NCBI GenBank assembly: GCA_021502835.1
Contig: JAKFGP010000029.1
Span: 1-39,232 of the forward strand
Direction of reading: 5' to 3'
From: Streptomyces thinghirensis
GTDB taxonomy: Bacteria; Actinomycetota; Actinomycetia; Streptomycetales; Streptomycetaceae
DNA: 39,232 nucleotides
Below, piece by piece: positions 9,184 through 18,359 of the stretch. Made by a program: the position numbers and the translations under genes. The notes under the pieces are model-generated. The model was not told the DNA's origin. It saw only the letters and a program-made list of their open reading frames with translations, and did no database searches. The stretch's first letter is position 1. Each line of letters begins with the position of its first letter.

Positions 9184-10256
9184 CTAGACGCAGCAGTCCG
9201 GGTCGAGCCCCCCTCGGCAGGCGGTCGCCGGAGAAGACCTGGCAGGTGGCCTCGTGGCCGCCGAGCGCGGCGACGGCGAGGAGCAGCGAGCCGGCCGTCC
9301 AGGTGGTCAGTTCGCGCGGCCAGATCGCCTCGTCCTCGAAGACGTAGCCCGTCCAGTACAGGCCGCTGTCCGCATCCCGCAGGTGCTGGATCGACTGGAG
9401 GATCTCCAGGGCGTGGTCGGACTCGCCCACCGCCCACAGGGCGAGGGCGAGTTCGGCCGACTCGCCGCCGGTCACCCACGGGTTGGGGACGACGCAGCGC
9501 ACGCCGAGGCCGGGGACGACGAAGCGGTCCCAGCTCTCGGCGATGCGGGACCTGGCCTCGGTGCCGGTCAGCGCGCCGCCCAGCACGGGGTAGTACCAGT
9601 CCATCGAGTAGCGGCCCTTGTCCAGGAACCGCTCCGGGTGGCGGCGGATGGCGTGCCGCAGCGCGCCCGCCGCCAACTCCCAGTCGGGCTGCGGCTCTTC
9701 GCGCTGCTCGGCGATGGCGAGCGCGCAGCGCAGCGCGTGGTGGACCGAGGAGCTGCCGGTGAGCAGCGCGTCCGTGGTGTCCGTGCCGTCGTCGTCGCGC
9801 CGCCAGCCGATCTGCCCGCCGGGCTGCTGGAGGCGCAGTACGAACTCGACCGCCGCGTGGACGACGGGCCACATCCGGTCGAGGAACGTGTCGTCGCCGG
9901 TGGCGAGGTGGTGGTGCCAGACGCCCACGGCGACGTAGGCGACAAAGTTGGTCTCCCGGCCGCGGTCGGTGACGTCGGCGAAGTCGCCGTCGGCGTAGGC
10001 GGCGTACCAGGAGCCGTCCCGGTTCTGGTGCCGGGCCAGCCACTCGTCACGCCCGTTCGGCGGCGTCGTGCTCGCCGGCCGCGTCCAGGGCCATGGCCGC
10101 CTCGATGTGGTCCCACGGGTCGAGGTGGTGTCCGCGGAACCACGGGATCGCGCCGTCCTCGCGCTGCACGGCGAGGATGCCGCGGACGGTGGCGGCTGCC
10201 TCGGCGTCGGTGAGGACGCCGGGCAGGACCAGGTGTTCGGTGCGGGACGCGGTCAC
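9184..10256 (-). CDS. Alpha/alpha-barrel (six-hairpin / prenyltransferase-like) protein
   Basis: Last gene of the minus-strand operon, about 357 residues. The GTG start at 10256 overlaps the stop of the methyltransferase by four bases (GTGA), so translation is probably coupled. The protein consists of repeated helical hairpins: RGILAVQREDGAIPWFRG, HQNRDGSWYAAYADGDF, LRLQQPGGQIGWRRDDDG, LGGALTGTEARSRIAESW and IQHLRDADSGLYWTGYVFED. Such QxxDG-W motifs occur in prenyltransferase/squalene-cyclase toroids and in six-hairpin glycosidases. Acidic residues in DDDGTDTTDALL and DEAIWPRELTTW could be catalytic, but a hydrolase role is only a guess. Frame changes are near 10050 and near the end, where removing one G gives the tail RGLDPDCCV and TAG at 9184-9186. 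Association with a glycosyltransferase and a methyltransferase points to glycan or glycolipid metabolism. Confidence 0.72.
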
Positions 10257-10988
10257 GCGGCGTCCACCCGCGGGAGGTGGGGCTTGGTCGCGTACGCCAC
10301 GAAGCTCTTGCCGATCAGCGGGTTCAGCGCCTGCTCGGCGACCCTCGTCGCCAGCGGCTTCTTCATGATGTCCCAGACCAGCAGCTTGTGGTACGCCCGC
10401 ACCGGCAGCGCCTTGTCGTTGTCGACGCCGAAGGCGCACTTCAGCCACCAGTACGGCGAGTGCAGCGCGTGCGCGTGGTGGGTGCCGTAGGGCTTGAGGC
10501 CCGCCTCGCGGATCCGGTCGAGGAGCTGGTCCGCCCGGTAGATGCGGATGTGGCCGCCCTCGACCTCGTGGTAGGCGTCGGAGAGCGTCCAGCAGACCTT
10601 CTCGGGGGCCGTAGCGCGGCACGGTGACCGCGATGCGCCCGCCGGGCTTGAGGACGCGGACCATCTCGGCGAGGACGCCCTTGTCGTCGGGGATGTGCTC
10701 CATCACCTCGGAGATGATGACGACGTCGAAGGACTCGTCCGGGAAGGGCAGGGCCAGCGCGTCGCCCTCCATGGCGGTGGCGGTGGCACCGGCCGGGGCC
10801 TCACCGGCCTCCTTCATCGCCGCGAACCACTTGGCGACCTCGCGGATCTCCTCGGCGTTCCGGTCCAGCGCGACGACCCGGGCGCCGCGCCGGTAGCACT
10901 CGAACGCGTGCCGGCCGGCGCCGCAGCCGAGGTCCAGCACGCGGTCGCCCGGGGCGAGCGGGAACCGGGAGAAGTCGACGGTCAGCAC
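10253..10988 (-). CDS. Class I SAM-dependent methyltransferase (Methyltransf_11 type)
   Basis: Middle gene of the operon, about 245 residues. The GTG start at 10988 overlaps the end of the glycosyltransferase gene by seven bases. Motif I is DRVLDLGCGAGRHAFE; motif II ends in RVVALDRNAEE; motif III is GDALALPFPDESFDVVIISE, followed by VMEHIPDD and the post-motif KPGGRIAVTVPRYGP. A single frame change near 10610 leads to KVCWTLSDAYHEVEGGHIRI, and the C-terminal half ends SFVAYATKPHLPRVDAA. The Methyltransf_11 fold is certain; the acceptor is unknown. The C-terminal part, with SPYWWLKCAFGVDND, suggests a family-specific substrate domain. Confidence 0.85.
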
Positions 10989-12410
10989 GTGGCCCTGCTT
11001 TCGGGGTAGACGCCGGTGTCACTGGTCGCACTGGTCGGGGTCGCGGGGACGGCCCGTGGGGTGGTCGGGAAGGGGTGGCCGATGGCCTCGCGGTAGCGGG
11101 CGGCCGTCCCCTCGGCGGCACGGGCCCAGGTGAAGTGCCGCAGCACGCGCTCGCGTCCGGCCGCGCCGAGCCGGGCCCTCAGTTCGCGGTCGCCGAGCAG
11201 CCGGTTCAGTCCGGCGGCCAGCGCTCCCGCGTCGCCCGGCGGCACCGCGAGGCAGGTCTCCCCGTCGGGTCCGGCGACCTCCGGGACGGCGCCGCCGGTG
11301 GTGGCGAGCAGCGCCGTGCCCGTCGCCATGGCCTCGGCGGCCGGCAGCGAGAACCCTCGTAGAGCGACGGCACGCACGCGACCTCGGCCGACCGCACGAG
11401 ATCGACCAGTTCGGCGTCGGAGATGCCTTTGACGAACTCGACGGCGCCTTCGAGGCCGTACCGCTCGATCGCCTGGGCGACGGGGCCTTCGGCGGGTCGC
11501 TTGCCGACGACGACGAGGTGGGCCCGGGGATGCTCGACGCGTGCCTTCGCCAGCGCCTCGACGAGGAAGACCAGGCCCTTGAGCGGCACGTCCGCGCTGG
11601 ACGTGGTCACGATCCGGCCCGGCACCCGCGGCACCGACGGGTCGGGCGAGAACAGGTCGGTGTCGGCGCCGATGTGGACGACGTGGATGCGGTCGTCCCG
11701 TACGCCGAGGTGGTCGATGATCTCCCTGCCGGGAGGTGCCGGAGACGGTGAGCACGGACGGCGGGCGGCGCGCGACGCGCTTCTGCATGCGGGTGAAGGC
11801 GTACCAACGGCGCACGGAGTACCGGCGCTTGCGGCTGTCGGCGGCGTCGAGTTCGAGTTGCCGGTCGACGGTGATGGGGTGGTGGATGGTGGTGACGAGG
11901 GGTGCGCCGACGTCACCGAGCAGCCCGTAGCCGAGGGTCTGGTTGTCGTGGACCACGTCGAAGTCGCCGCGGCGGGCGCGCAGATGGCGGCGGGCGCGCA
12001 GCGAGAACGTCAGGGGTTCCGGGAAACCGCCGGTCCACATCGTGCCGACCTCGAGCGCGTCGATCCAGTCGCGGTACTCGCCGCGCTTCGGGGTGCGGAA
12101 GGGATCGGGGTGGCGGTAGAGGTCGAGGCTGGGCAGCTCGGTGAGGGACAGCCGCTCGTCGTGGCCCTCGTCGAGGACGGGGGTAGGGCTGGGCGCCGAT
12201 GACCTCGACACGGTGGCCGAGGCGGGCCAGTTCGCGGGAGAGGTGGCGGACGTAGACGCCCTGGCCGCCGCAGAACGGGTTTCCCTTGTAGGTGAGGAGT
12301 GCGATACGGAGCGGTCGCAAGCCGTCGGCGGCGGGCTCCGGACGGGGACCCGTCCCACTGGCCTCAGCGGTCACTCCGGGCCCCCTTCTCACTGCGCTGT
12401 CCCGCGACAT
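10982..12410 (-). CDS. Family 4 glycosyltransferase (frameshifted)
   Basis: First gene of the operon, about 475 residues, a GT-B fold retaining glycosyltransferase. The N-terminal nucleotide-fold half begins LRIALLTYKGNPFCGGQGVY (the GGQGVYVRHLS loop is typical) and includes FDVVHDNQTLGYGLLG and TTIHHPITVDRQLELD. After frame changes near 12190, 11745 and 11365 the GT4 C-terminal domain is readable: RIVTTSSADVPLKGLVFLVE, HLVVVGKR, CVPSLYEGSRGFSLPAAEAM (the E-x7-E motif) and ATGTALLATTGGAVPEV. It ends SDTGVYPESRATC with TGA overlapping the methyltransferase start. ATG at 12410 is the best start, although its ribosome binding site is weak; a GTG at 12374 is an alternative. Donor and acceptor sugars are unknown. 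Divergent to a KstR-like regulator that probably controls it. Confidence 0.85.
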
Positions 12411-12428
12411 TACGCCGGGACGTTAATC

Positions 12429-12442
12429 TAGAACAAGTTTCA
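12429..12442. promoter_or_regulatory. KstR-type operator
   Basis: TAGAACAAGTTTCA matches the published KstR consensus TNNAACNNGTTNNA at every fixed position. It lies in the divergent intergenic region, 19 bases upstream of the glycosyltransferase start and about 100 bases upstream of the KstR-like gene. A nested repeat CAAGT/ACTTG (12434-12448) surrounds its right half. The match of operator sequence and regulator family side by side makes autoregulation and control of the operon likely. Confidence 0.75.
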
Positions 12443-12533
12443 GACTTGATCGTTCGGAGGCTCGAATCTACCGGCAGGTAGGGGCGCTGTGACGAGTGGA
12501 TCAGGTGATTCACGCCACGGCAACGGGGAGAAG

Positions 12534-13235
12534 GTGGCCAAGGTGGACAACCCGGGAATGGAAGCCTCCGGTACTTCCGGTACGGCCGGCCCCGCGCGCC
12601 GCTCCGCCGCCGCACCGTCCCTCACCGAGCGGCAGCGGGAGCGCCGCCGCCGCATCCTGCACGCGACCGCCCGACTGGCCTGCCGGGGGCGGCTTCGAGG
12701 CGGTGCAGATGCGCGAGGTCGCCGAGTCGTCGCAGGTCGCCCTCGGCACCTTGTACCGCTACTTCCCGTCCAAGGTCCATCTGCTGGTCGCCACCATGCA
12801 CGACCAGTTGGAGCGGCTGCACGGCACCCTGCGCAAGAGCCGCCGACCGGCGAGACGGCCGCCGACCGGGTCGCGCAGACCCTGATGCGGGCCTTCGGCG
12901 CGCTGCAGCGCGAACCCCGGCTGGCCGAGGCCATGGCCCGGGCCTGACCTTCGCCGACCGCGGCGTCTCCCCCGGAGGTCGACCAGGTCTCCCGCCAGAC
13001 CACGGCGATCATCCTGGACGCGATGGGCGGCCTGGAGAACCCCACCCCCGAGCAGCTCTCCGCCATCCGCGTCATCGAGCACACCTGGCTCTCGACCCTG
13101 ATCACCTGGCTCGCCGGACGCGCCTCCATCGCCCAGGTGCGGGTGGACATCGAGACGGTGTGCCGGCTGATCGACGTGACGGAGGCCGGGGCCCGCGGGC
13201 AGGCGCCCCGGTCCGGCCCCGTTGCCTCCGGGTAA
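12534..13235 (+). CDS. kstR: TetR-family regulator, KstR-like (frameshifted)
   Basis: TetR repressor that closely resembles KstR, the mycobacterial and rhodococcal regulator of sterol catabolism. After a disordered N-terminus, ERQRERRRRILHATARLA leads, via a shift near 12685, into the helix-turn-helix GGFEAVQMREVAESSQVALG, TLYRYFPSKVHLLVATM. The ligand domain keeps the family pattern EPRLAEAMARA, FADR, EVDQVSRQTTAIILDAMGG, ARVI-like IRVIEHTWLSTLITWLAGRA and ETVCRLIDVTEAG. Frame changes are near 12685, 12840 and 12945-12970. I placed the start at GTG 12534 because GGGGAG precedes it; GTG 12489 and GTG 12543 are alternatives in frame. Ligand in mycobacteria is a CoA thioester of a sterol intermediate; whether that holds here is unknown, since no sterol genes are in the window. 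Confidence 0.82.
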
Positions 13236-13239
13236 AGTG

Positions 13240-13372
13240 GCGGCGTCGTCATCACACCCGTACGGGGGAAGCCGGTGCAATTCCGGCGCTGACCCGCAAC
13301 CGTGGAGCCGTCCACCGAGGCCCCTTGAGGACCTGCCCCGGACGGTGAGCCGGACTGCCCGCGCGGACGTGA
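13240..13372 (+). ncRNA. Cobalamin (adenosylcobalamin) riboswitch
   Basis: Hallmarks of the cobalamin aptamer appear in order: GGGGAAGCC (13265-13273), the B12 box region GGTGCAATTCCGGC (13275-13288), GACCCGCAACCGTG (13292-13305) and, after a variable arm, GAGCCGGACTGCC (13348-13360). It starts directly after the kstR stop codon and lies about 120 bases before the first gene of the transport operon. When B12 is bound it should lower expression of that operon. Confidence 0.92.
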
Positions 13373-13381
13373 CCGGCTCAC

Positions 13382-13410
13382 GTGCCCGGCACCCGCCGGC
13401 GCACGGGCAC
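13382..13410 (+). promoter_or_regulatory. Hairpin in riboswitch expression platform
   Basis: GTGCCCG at 13382-13388 pairs with CGGGCAC at 13404-13410, just 3' of the aptamer. The upstream ACCGGCTCACG could pair with the GAGCCGG of the aptamer (13348-13354), giving two exclusive structures. Regulation by termination or by masking the ribosome binding site (GGAAAGG, 13471-13477) are both possible. Confidence 0.45.
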
Positions 13411-13489
13411 CGTCGAGGCATACGGGGCCGAGCCGCCGGGGGGTGCCCCGTGCTGCCCGGCCCCGCACAGGGAAAGGCACCCGCCGCTC

Positions 13490-14762
13490 ATGAACGTCCG
13501 CCGTCGCAGCAGCGCCGCGGCCCTCGCCGCCATAGCCGTGATCGGCGCCGCCGCCCGCGCCCGCCTGGCCGCCGCCGATCCGTCGTCCTCCCCGTCCGCG
13601 TCCGCCCCTCCGCGCCCGAGTCCTCCGGGCTGTACGGCACCGCCGACCCCCAGTACGACGGCGTCTGGCGCCAGTCCCTCGCCCTGCTCGCGCAGGACAC
13701 GGTGGGCGTGGTCCCCTCGTCGAAGGCCGTCGGCTGGCTCACCGGCCAGCAGTGCGACAACGGCGCCTTCGCCCCCCGTACCGCGCCGACCCCGCCAAGG
13801 CGTGCGACGCCAAGACCATGGTCGACACCAACAACACGGCCGCCGCCGTCCAGGCGCTGTGGGCCGTCGGCGGGCACGGTGACGTCGTCGAGTCCGCCCT
13901 CACCTGGCTGAAGTCCGTACAGAACAAGGACGGCGGCTGGGGCTACACCCCCGGCGGCCCCAGCGACGCCAACTCCACGTCCATCGTCATCGGCGCCCTG
14001 ACCGCCACGGACAGCAAGCCCGAGCAGGTCCAGAAGGACGGCAAGTCCCCGTACGACGCCCTGCTGACGTTCGCCCTGCCCTGCGCCGAGGACAGGGCGC
14101 GGGCGCCTTCGCCTTCCAGCCCGACGAGGACGGCAAGCTGCTCGCCAACGCGGACGCGACCGCGGCCGGTGTCCTCGGCGCGCTCGGCAAGGGCCTGGTC
14201 ACCGAGGCCGGCAAGGCGGCGGGCGACGCCACCTGCACCGACGCGAAGAAGCCGACCCGCGAGCAGGCCGCCGCGAACGGTGCCGCCCACCTCGCCGACG
14301 CCGTCGCCGAGGACGGTCACCTCAAGTCGGCCCTCGGCGGCTCCGCCGACCAGGCCGACTACGGCAACACCGCCGACGCGGTCGTCGCGCTCGCCGCGCA
14401 GGGCGGTGCGGAGCAGGCCGCGAAGCCGCTGGCCTGGTTGCAGAAGAACGCCGCGAAGTGGGCCGGAGCAGAGCGGCCCGGCCGCCTACGCCCAGCTGAT
14501 CTTCGCCGCCCACGCCACGGGCACCGACCCGCGCGCCTTCGGCGGCACGGACCTGGTGGCGCGGCTGAACGCGACGGGGCCGAGCCCGCAGGGGGCCGAG
14601 GCCAAGGACAGCGCGACCGTGAGCGCCGAGGACGACACGAAGGAGAACGACGACAAGGACGACTCCGGCTTCGGCGTCTGGTGGTTCGTCGGCGTCTGCC
14701 TGGTGTTCGGTATCGGCATCGGTTTCCTGCTGAGCGGCCGCAACAAGAAGCGGCAGTCGTGA
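13490..14762 (+). CDS. Secreted, membrane-anchored alpha/alpha-barrel protein, transcobalamin-like
   Basis: First gene under the B12 riboswitch, about 424 residues. ATG at 13490 is preceded by GGAAAGG. An N-terminal signal peptide (MNVRRRSSAAALAAIAVIGA) leads into a low-complexity serine/proline stretch. The body is a toroid of helical hairpins with prenyltransferase-like repeats: QSLALLAQDTVGVVPSSKAV, GWLTGQQCDNGAFAPYR, DTNNTAAAVQALWAVGG, WLKSVQNKDGGWGYTPGG, STSIVIGALTATDSKPE and YGNTADAVVALAAQGGAEQA. The C-terminus has an acidic linker (ENDDKDDSGFG), a membrane helix (WFVGVCLVFGIGIGFLL) and a basic tail NKKRQS. Vertebrate transcobalamin and intrinsic factor bind B12 with the same kind of barrel, so I infer a surface B12-capturing role. 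Frame changes are near 13605, 13775, 14095 and 14465. The stop overlaps the next start (GTGA). Confidence 0.82.
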
Positions 14763-15419
14763 CCCGCCGCGTCGTTCTCCCTCTTCCTGGCCGCGTTCCT
14801 GCTGATCGGGAGCGCGGGCCAGGCGCAGGCCGCCGGTTACCGCTACTGGTCCTTCTGGGACCACGACGGCGACCGCTGGGTCTACGCCACCCAGGGCCCG
14901 TCCCTCGTCCGCCCCTCCGACGGCGACGTCCAGGGCTTCCGCTTCGCGGTGAGCGAGAACTCGGACGACGCGGCCCAGCCGCGCGGCGCCGCGGACTTCT
15001 CGTCGGTCTGCGCGAAGACACCGGCCGAGGACGGCAGCAAGCGCGTCGCCCTCGTCCTCGACTTCGGCACGGCGTCCGACGCCCCGTCCGGCGAGAACCC
15101 GCCGGCCCCGCGCACGGCCTGCGCCCGGGTCTCCCCCGACGCGACGACCGCCGACGCCCTGGCCGCCGTGGCGGGCCCCTGCGCTACAACACCAACGCCC
15201 TGCTGTGCGGGATCGCGGGCTACCCGAAGTCGGGGTGCGGGAGCAGGTCGCGCAGAAGGAGAAGGACGACTCGACGGCGCCCGACGCGGCCCTCGACCAG
15301 AAGGGCACGGCGGGCGACGACGGCCCTCGGTCGGCCTCTACGCGGGCATCGCCATCGTGGCAGCCCTGGCCGGCGCAGCAACCTGGCGGGCAAGGCGGCG
15401 CAGGAATGCCACCGACTGA
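14759..15419 (+). CDS. SCO2322-like secreted membrane-anchored protein
   Basis: Second gene of the operon, about 220 residues, starting GTG at 14759 inside the previous stop. After a shift near 14773 a signal peptide is visible (FSLFLAAFLLIGSAGQAQAA). The mature part starts YRYWSFWDHDGDRWVYATQG, which recalls the actinobacterial family I know as SCO2322. Conserved tracts include DVQGFRFAVSENSDDAAQPR and DFSSVCAKTP, plus YNTNALLCGIAGYPKSGCG, where paired cysteines could form a disulfide. A C-terminal membrane helix GLYAGIAIVAALAGAATW and basic tail RARRRRNATD anchor it. Frame changes are near 14773, 15180, 15240 and 15325. Likely a partner of the barrel protein in capturing or handing over cobalamin; no biochemical role is known to me. 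Confidence 0.75.
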
Positions 15420-16672
15420 GCCTCGCGGGCAAGCAGTCCGCGGGCAGTCGCCCCGCGCCGCCCCCAGCCTGCGGGCAGTCGTGCCGCTGGAGCGATGGGG
15501 TCCCCCCGCTCGAGCGAAGCCGAGAGTGGGGGAGGGGGGTGGGCGCAGGCGGCACCCTGTCGGCGCCGGCAAGCGCACCCACCCCCGCCACCGCCCCGGG
15601 GCCCTGCACCCCGGCGCCTGGTGGCTCTGGGCGCTAGCCCTCGGCACCGCCGCCACCCGCACCACCAACCCCCTCCTCCTCGCCCTCCTCATAGCCGTCT
15701 CCGCCTACGTAGTGACCACCCGCCGCCCCCACGCCCCCTGGTCCCAGCTCCTACGGCGCCTTCGTCAAGCTCGCCCTCGCCGTCCTCCTCATCCGCCTCT
15801 CTTCACCACGATCCTCGGCTCCCCCATCCCCGGCACCCACACCCCTCTCACCCTCCCCGAAGTCCCCCTCCCCGACTGGGCGCAGGGCATCCGCCTCGGC
15901 GGCCGGGTCACCGCCGAGGGCCTCACCTTCGCCCTGTACGACGCGATGAAGCTGGCCACCCTCCTCATCTGCGTCGGCGCCGCGAACGCCCTCGCCAACC
16001 CCTCCCGCCTCCTCAAGTCCCTCCCCGGCGCCCTGTACGAGATGGGCATGTGCCGTCGTCGTCGCCCTCACCTTCGCCCCGAACCTCATCGCCGACGTCC
16101 AGCGCCTGCGCGCCGCCCGCCGTCTGCGCGGCCGCCCCGACAAGGGCGTGCGGGGCCCTGCTCCAGGTCGGGCTCCCGGTGCTGGAGGGCGCCCTGGAGC
16201 GTTCCGTCGCCCTCGCCGCCGCGATGGACGCCCGCGGCTACGGCCGTACCGCCCAGGTCCCGGCCCCCGTACGCCGTACCACCGCCGCCCTCACCCTGGG
16301 CGGCCTGCTCGGCGTCTGCGCGGGGACGTACGGGCTGCTGACTGCCGCGGGCGGCACGTACGGCATCCCCGTCCTCCTGGCCGGCGTCGCCGCCGCGCTC
16401 GCGGGCTGTGGCTCGGCGGCCGCAGGACGGTCCGCACCCGCTACCGCCCGGACCGCTGGGGCGCCCGCGCTGGCTGGTCACCGCCTCCGGCGCGGCCGTC
16501 GCGGCGCTGATGTTCCTCGCCGCCGCCCGCGACCCGGCGGCACTGCACCCCGGGCGTGGTCCCGCTGGTCGCGCCGTCCCTCCCCTGTGGCCGGCGGCGG
16601 CCGTACTGATCGGCCTGCTCCCGGCGTTCATCACCCCGCCCCCACCCCGTACCCGCCGAGGAGCCGTCGTGA
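15406..16672 (+). CDS. ecfT: ECF transporter transmembrane component EcfT (frameshifted)
   Basis: Integral membrane scaffold linking the substrate-binding S component to the ATPases. ATG at 15406 overlaps the previous stop by 14 bases and is my best start, but the first 50 codons run through a dispersed repeat (15470-15556), so GTG 15481 or a later start is possible. Helices include WWLWALALGTAATRTTNPLL, LLALLIAVSAYVVTTRR, FTTILGSPIP, ALYDAMKLATLLICVGAANA and LTLGGLLGVCAGTYGLLTA. The coupling-helix ARG motif reads VALAAAMDARGYGR, preceded by LRAARRLRGRPDKG. Frame changes are near 15750, 15800, 16048, 16415, 16550 and 16640. After the last one the frame ends PAEEPSS with TGA 16670-16672, overlapping the ATPase start. 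Confidence 0.82.
15470..15556. repeat. Dispersed palindromic repeat
   Basis: An inner hairpin CCCCCGCTC / GAGTGGGGG (15503-15511 with 15524-15532, one G-U pair) sits in an outer imperfect inverted repeat GTGCCGCTG / CAGGCGGCAC (15481-15489 with 15546-15555). From memory, hairpins of this CTCGAGCGAAGCCGAGAGTG type are scattered in many streptomycete genomes. A related outer repeat occurs at 36550-36585. Here the element lies in the junction or N-terminal coding part of ecfT. Confidence 0.65.
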
Positions 16673-18359
16673 TCCGCTTCGAGGATGTCTCCGTGACGTA
16701 CGACGGGGTGGCCGAACCCACTGTCCGGGGCGTCGACTTCGAGGTCCCGGAGGGCGAACTCGTCCACCTCGCCGGCCCGTCCGGCGTCGGCAAGTCCACG
16801 GTCCTCGGCGCGGTCAGCGGCCTCGTGCCGCACTTCACCGGCGGCACGCTGAGCGGCCGGGTCACGGTGGCCGGGCGCGACACCCGCACCCACAAGCCGC
16901 GCGAACTCGCCGACGTCGTCGGCACGGTCGGCCAGGACCCGCTCTCCCACTTCGTGACGGACACCGTCGAGGACGAGCTCGCCTACGGCATGGAGTCCCT
17001 CGGCCTGGCCCCGGACGTGATGCGCCGCCGCGTCGGAGGAGACCCTCGACCTGCTGGGCCTGTCCGACCTGCGCGGCCGCCCCATCGCCACGCTCTCCGG
17101 CGGCCAGCAGCAGCGGGTCGCGATCGGCTCGGTCCTCACCCCGCACCCGCGGGTACTGGTCCTGGACGAACCTACCTCCGCGCTCGACCCCGCCGCCGCC
17201 CGGAGGAGGTGCTGGCCGTCCTCCAGCGCCTGGTCCACGACCTCGGTACGACGGTCCTGATGGCCGAGCACCGCCTGGAGCGCGTCATCCAGTACGCCGA
17301 CCAGGTCGTCCTGCTCCCGTCCCCGGGCGCGGCGCCGCTCCTCGGGCCTCCGGCGGACGTTGATGGCCGTGTCCCCGGTGTACCCGCCGGTGGTGGGCCT
17401 GGGCAGGCTGGCGGGCTGGTCCCCGCTGCCGCTGACGATCCGCGACGCCCGCCGCCGCGCCGCCCGCTGCCGGGACCGGCTGGCCGACCGGGAGATCCCG
17501 GACCACACGCCGACGACCGCCGCTCCCGCCACTGCCCGCCCTGCGGCCGCCTCCTCCGTTGGCGGCGCCGCGCGAGAGTCCCCGGAGCCGGCCGCCGCCC
17601 CTCCCCGTACGCCGCCGAGGTCCGCTCCCTCGCCGTCCGCCGGGACCGGATCCAGGCGCTGCGCGATGTCGACCTGACCGTCTCCCCCGGCGAGACCGTC
17701 GCCCTGATGGGCCGCAACGGCGCCGGAAAGTCCACTCTGCTCTCCGCGCTCGTCGGCCTCGTCGAACCGTCCGCCGGTTCGGTCCGCGCGGGCGACGCCG
17801 TACCGCACCGCACGGCCCCCCCGAGACCTGGTCCGCCGGGTCGGCCTGGTCCCGCAGGAGCCGCGCGACCTGCTGTACGCCGACACGGTCGCCGCCGAGT
17901 GCGCGGCCGCCGACCGGGACGCGGAGGCGGGCGAGGGCACCTGCCGCGCCCTGCTCACCGAGCTGCTCCCCGGCGTCACCGACGACACCCACCCCCGCGA
18001 CCTCTCCGAGGGCCAGCGCCTCACCCTCGCCCTGTCCGTCGTACTCACCGCCCGCCCGCCCCTGCTCCTCCTGGACGAGCCGACGCGCGGCCTGGACTAC
18101 GCGGCGAAGGCCCGGCTGGCGGGCATCCTGCGCGGGCTGGCCGCCGAGGGGCACGCGATCGTGCTGGCGACGCACGACGTGGAACTGGCCGCCGAGCTGG
18201 CCCACCGGGTCGTGCTGCTCGCCGAGGGCGAGGTGATCGCCGACGGTCCGGCGGCGGACGTGGTGGTGGCCTCGCCTTCCTTCGCGCCGCAGGTCGCCAA
18301 GGTGCTGGCCCCGCGTGAAGTGGCTGACGGTCGCACAGGTCCGGGAGGCGCTGGCATGA
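16669..18359 (+). CDS. ecfA: ECF transporter ATPase, two fused ABC domains (EcfA1-EcfA2)
   Basis: Energises the ECF transporter; both nucleotide-binding domains are in one chain of about 560 residues. The GTG at 16669 overlaps the EcfT stop. Domain 1: Walker [11 protein letters not shown]-loop [10 protein letters not shown], signature [13 protein letters not shown], Walker [13 protein letters not shown], switch MAEHRLERV. After a linker rich in A/P (about 17480-17620), domain 2 has Walker [19 protein letters not shown]-loop [10 protein letters not shown], signature [12 protein letters not shown], Walker [21 protein letters not shown] and [15 protein letters not shown]. All catalytic residues are visible. 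Frame changes lie near 17030, 17203, 17355, 17600, 17822 and 18318. Removing one base at the last gives the ending [16 protein letters not shown] 18357-18359, overlapping the S-component start. Confidence 0.9.
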
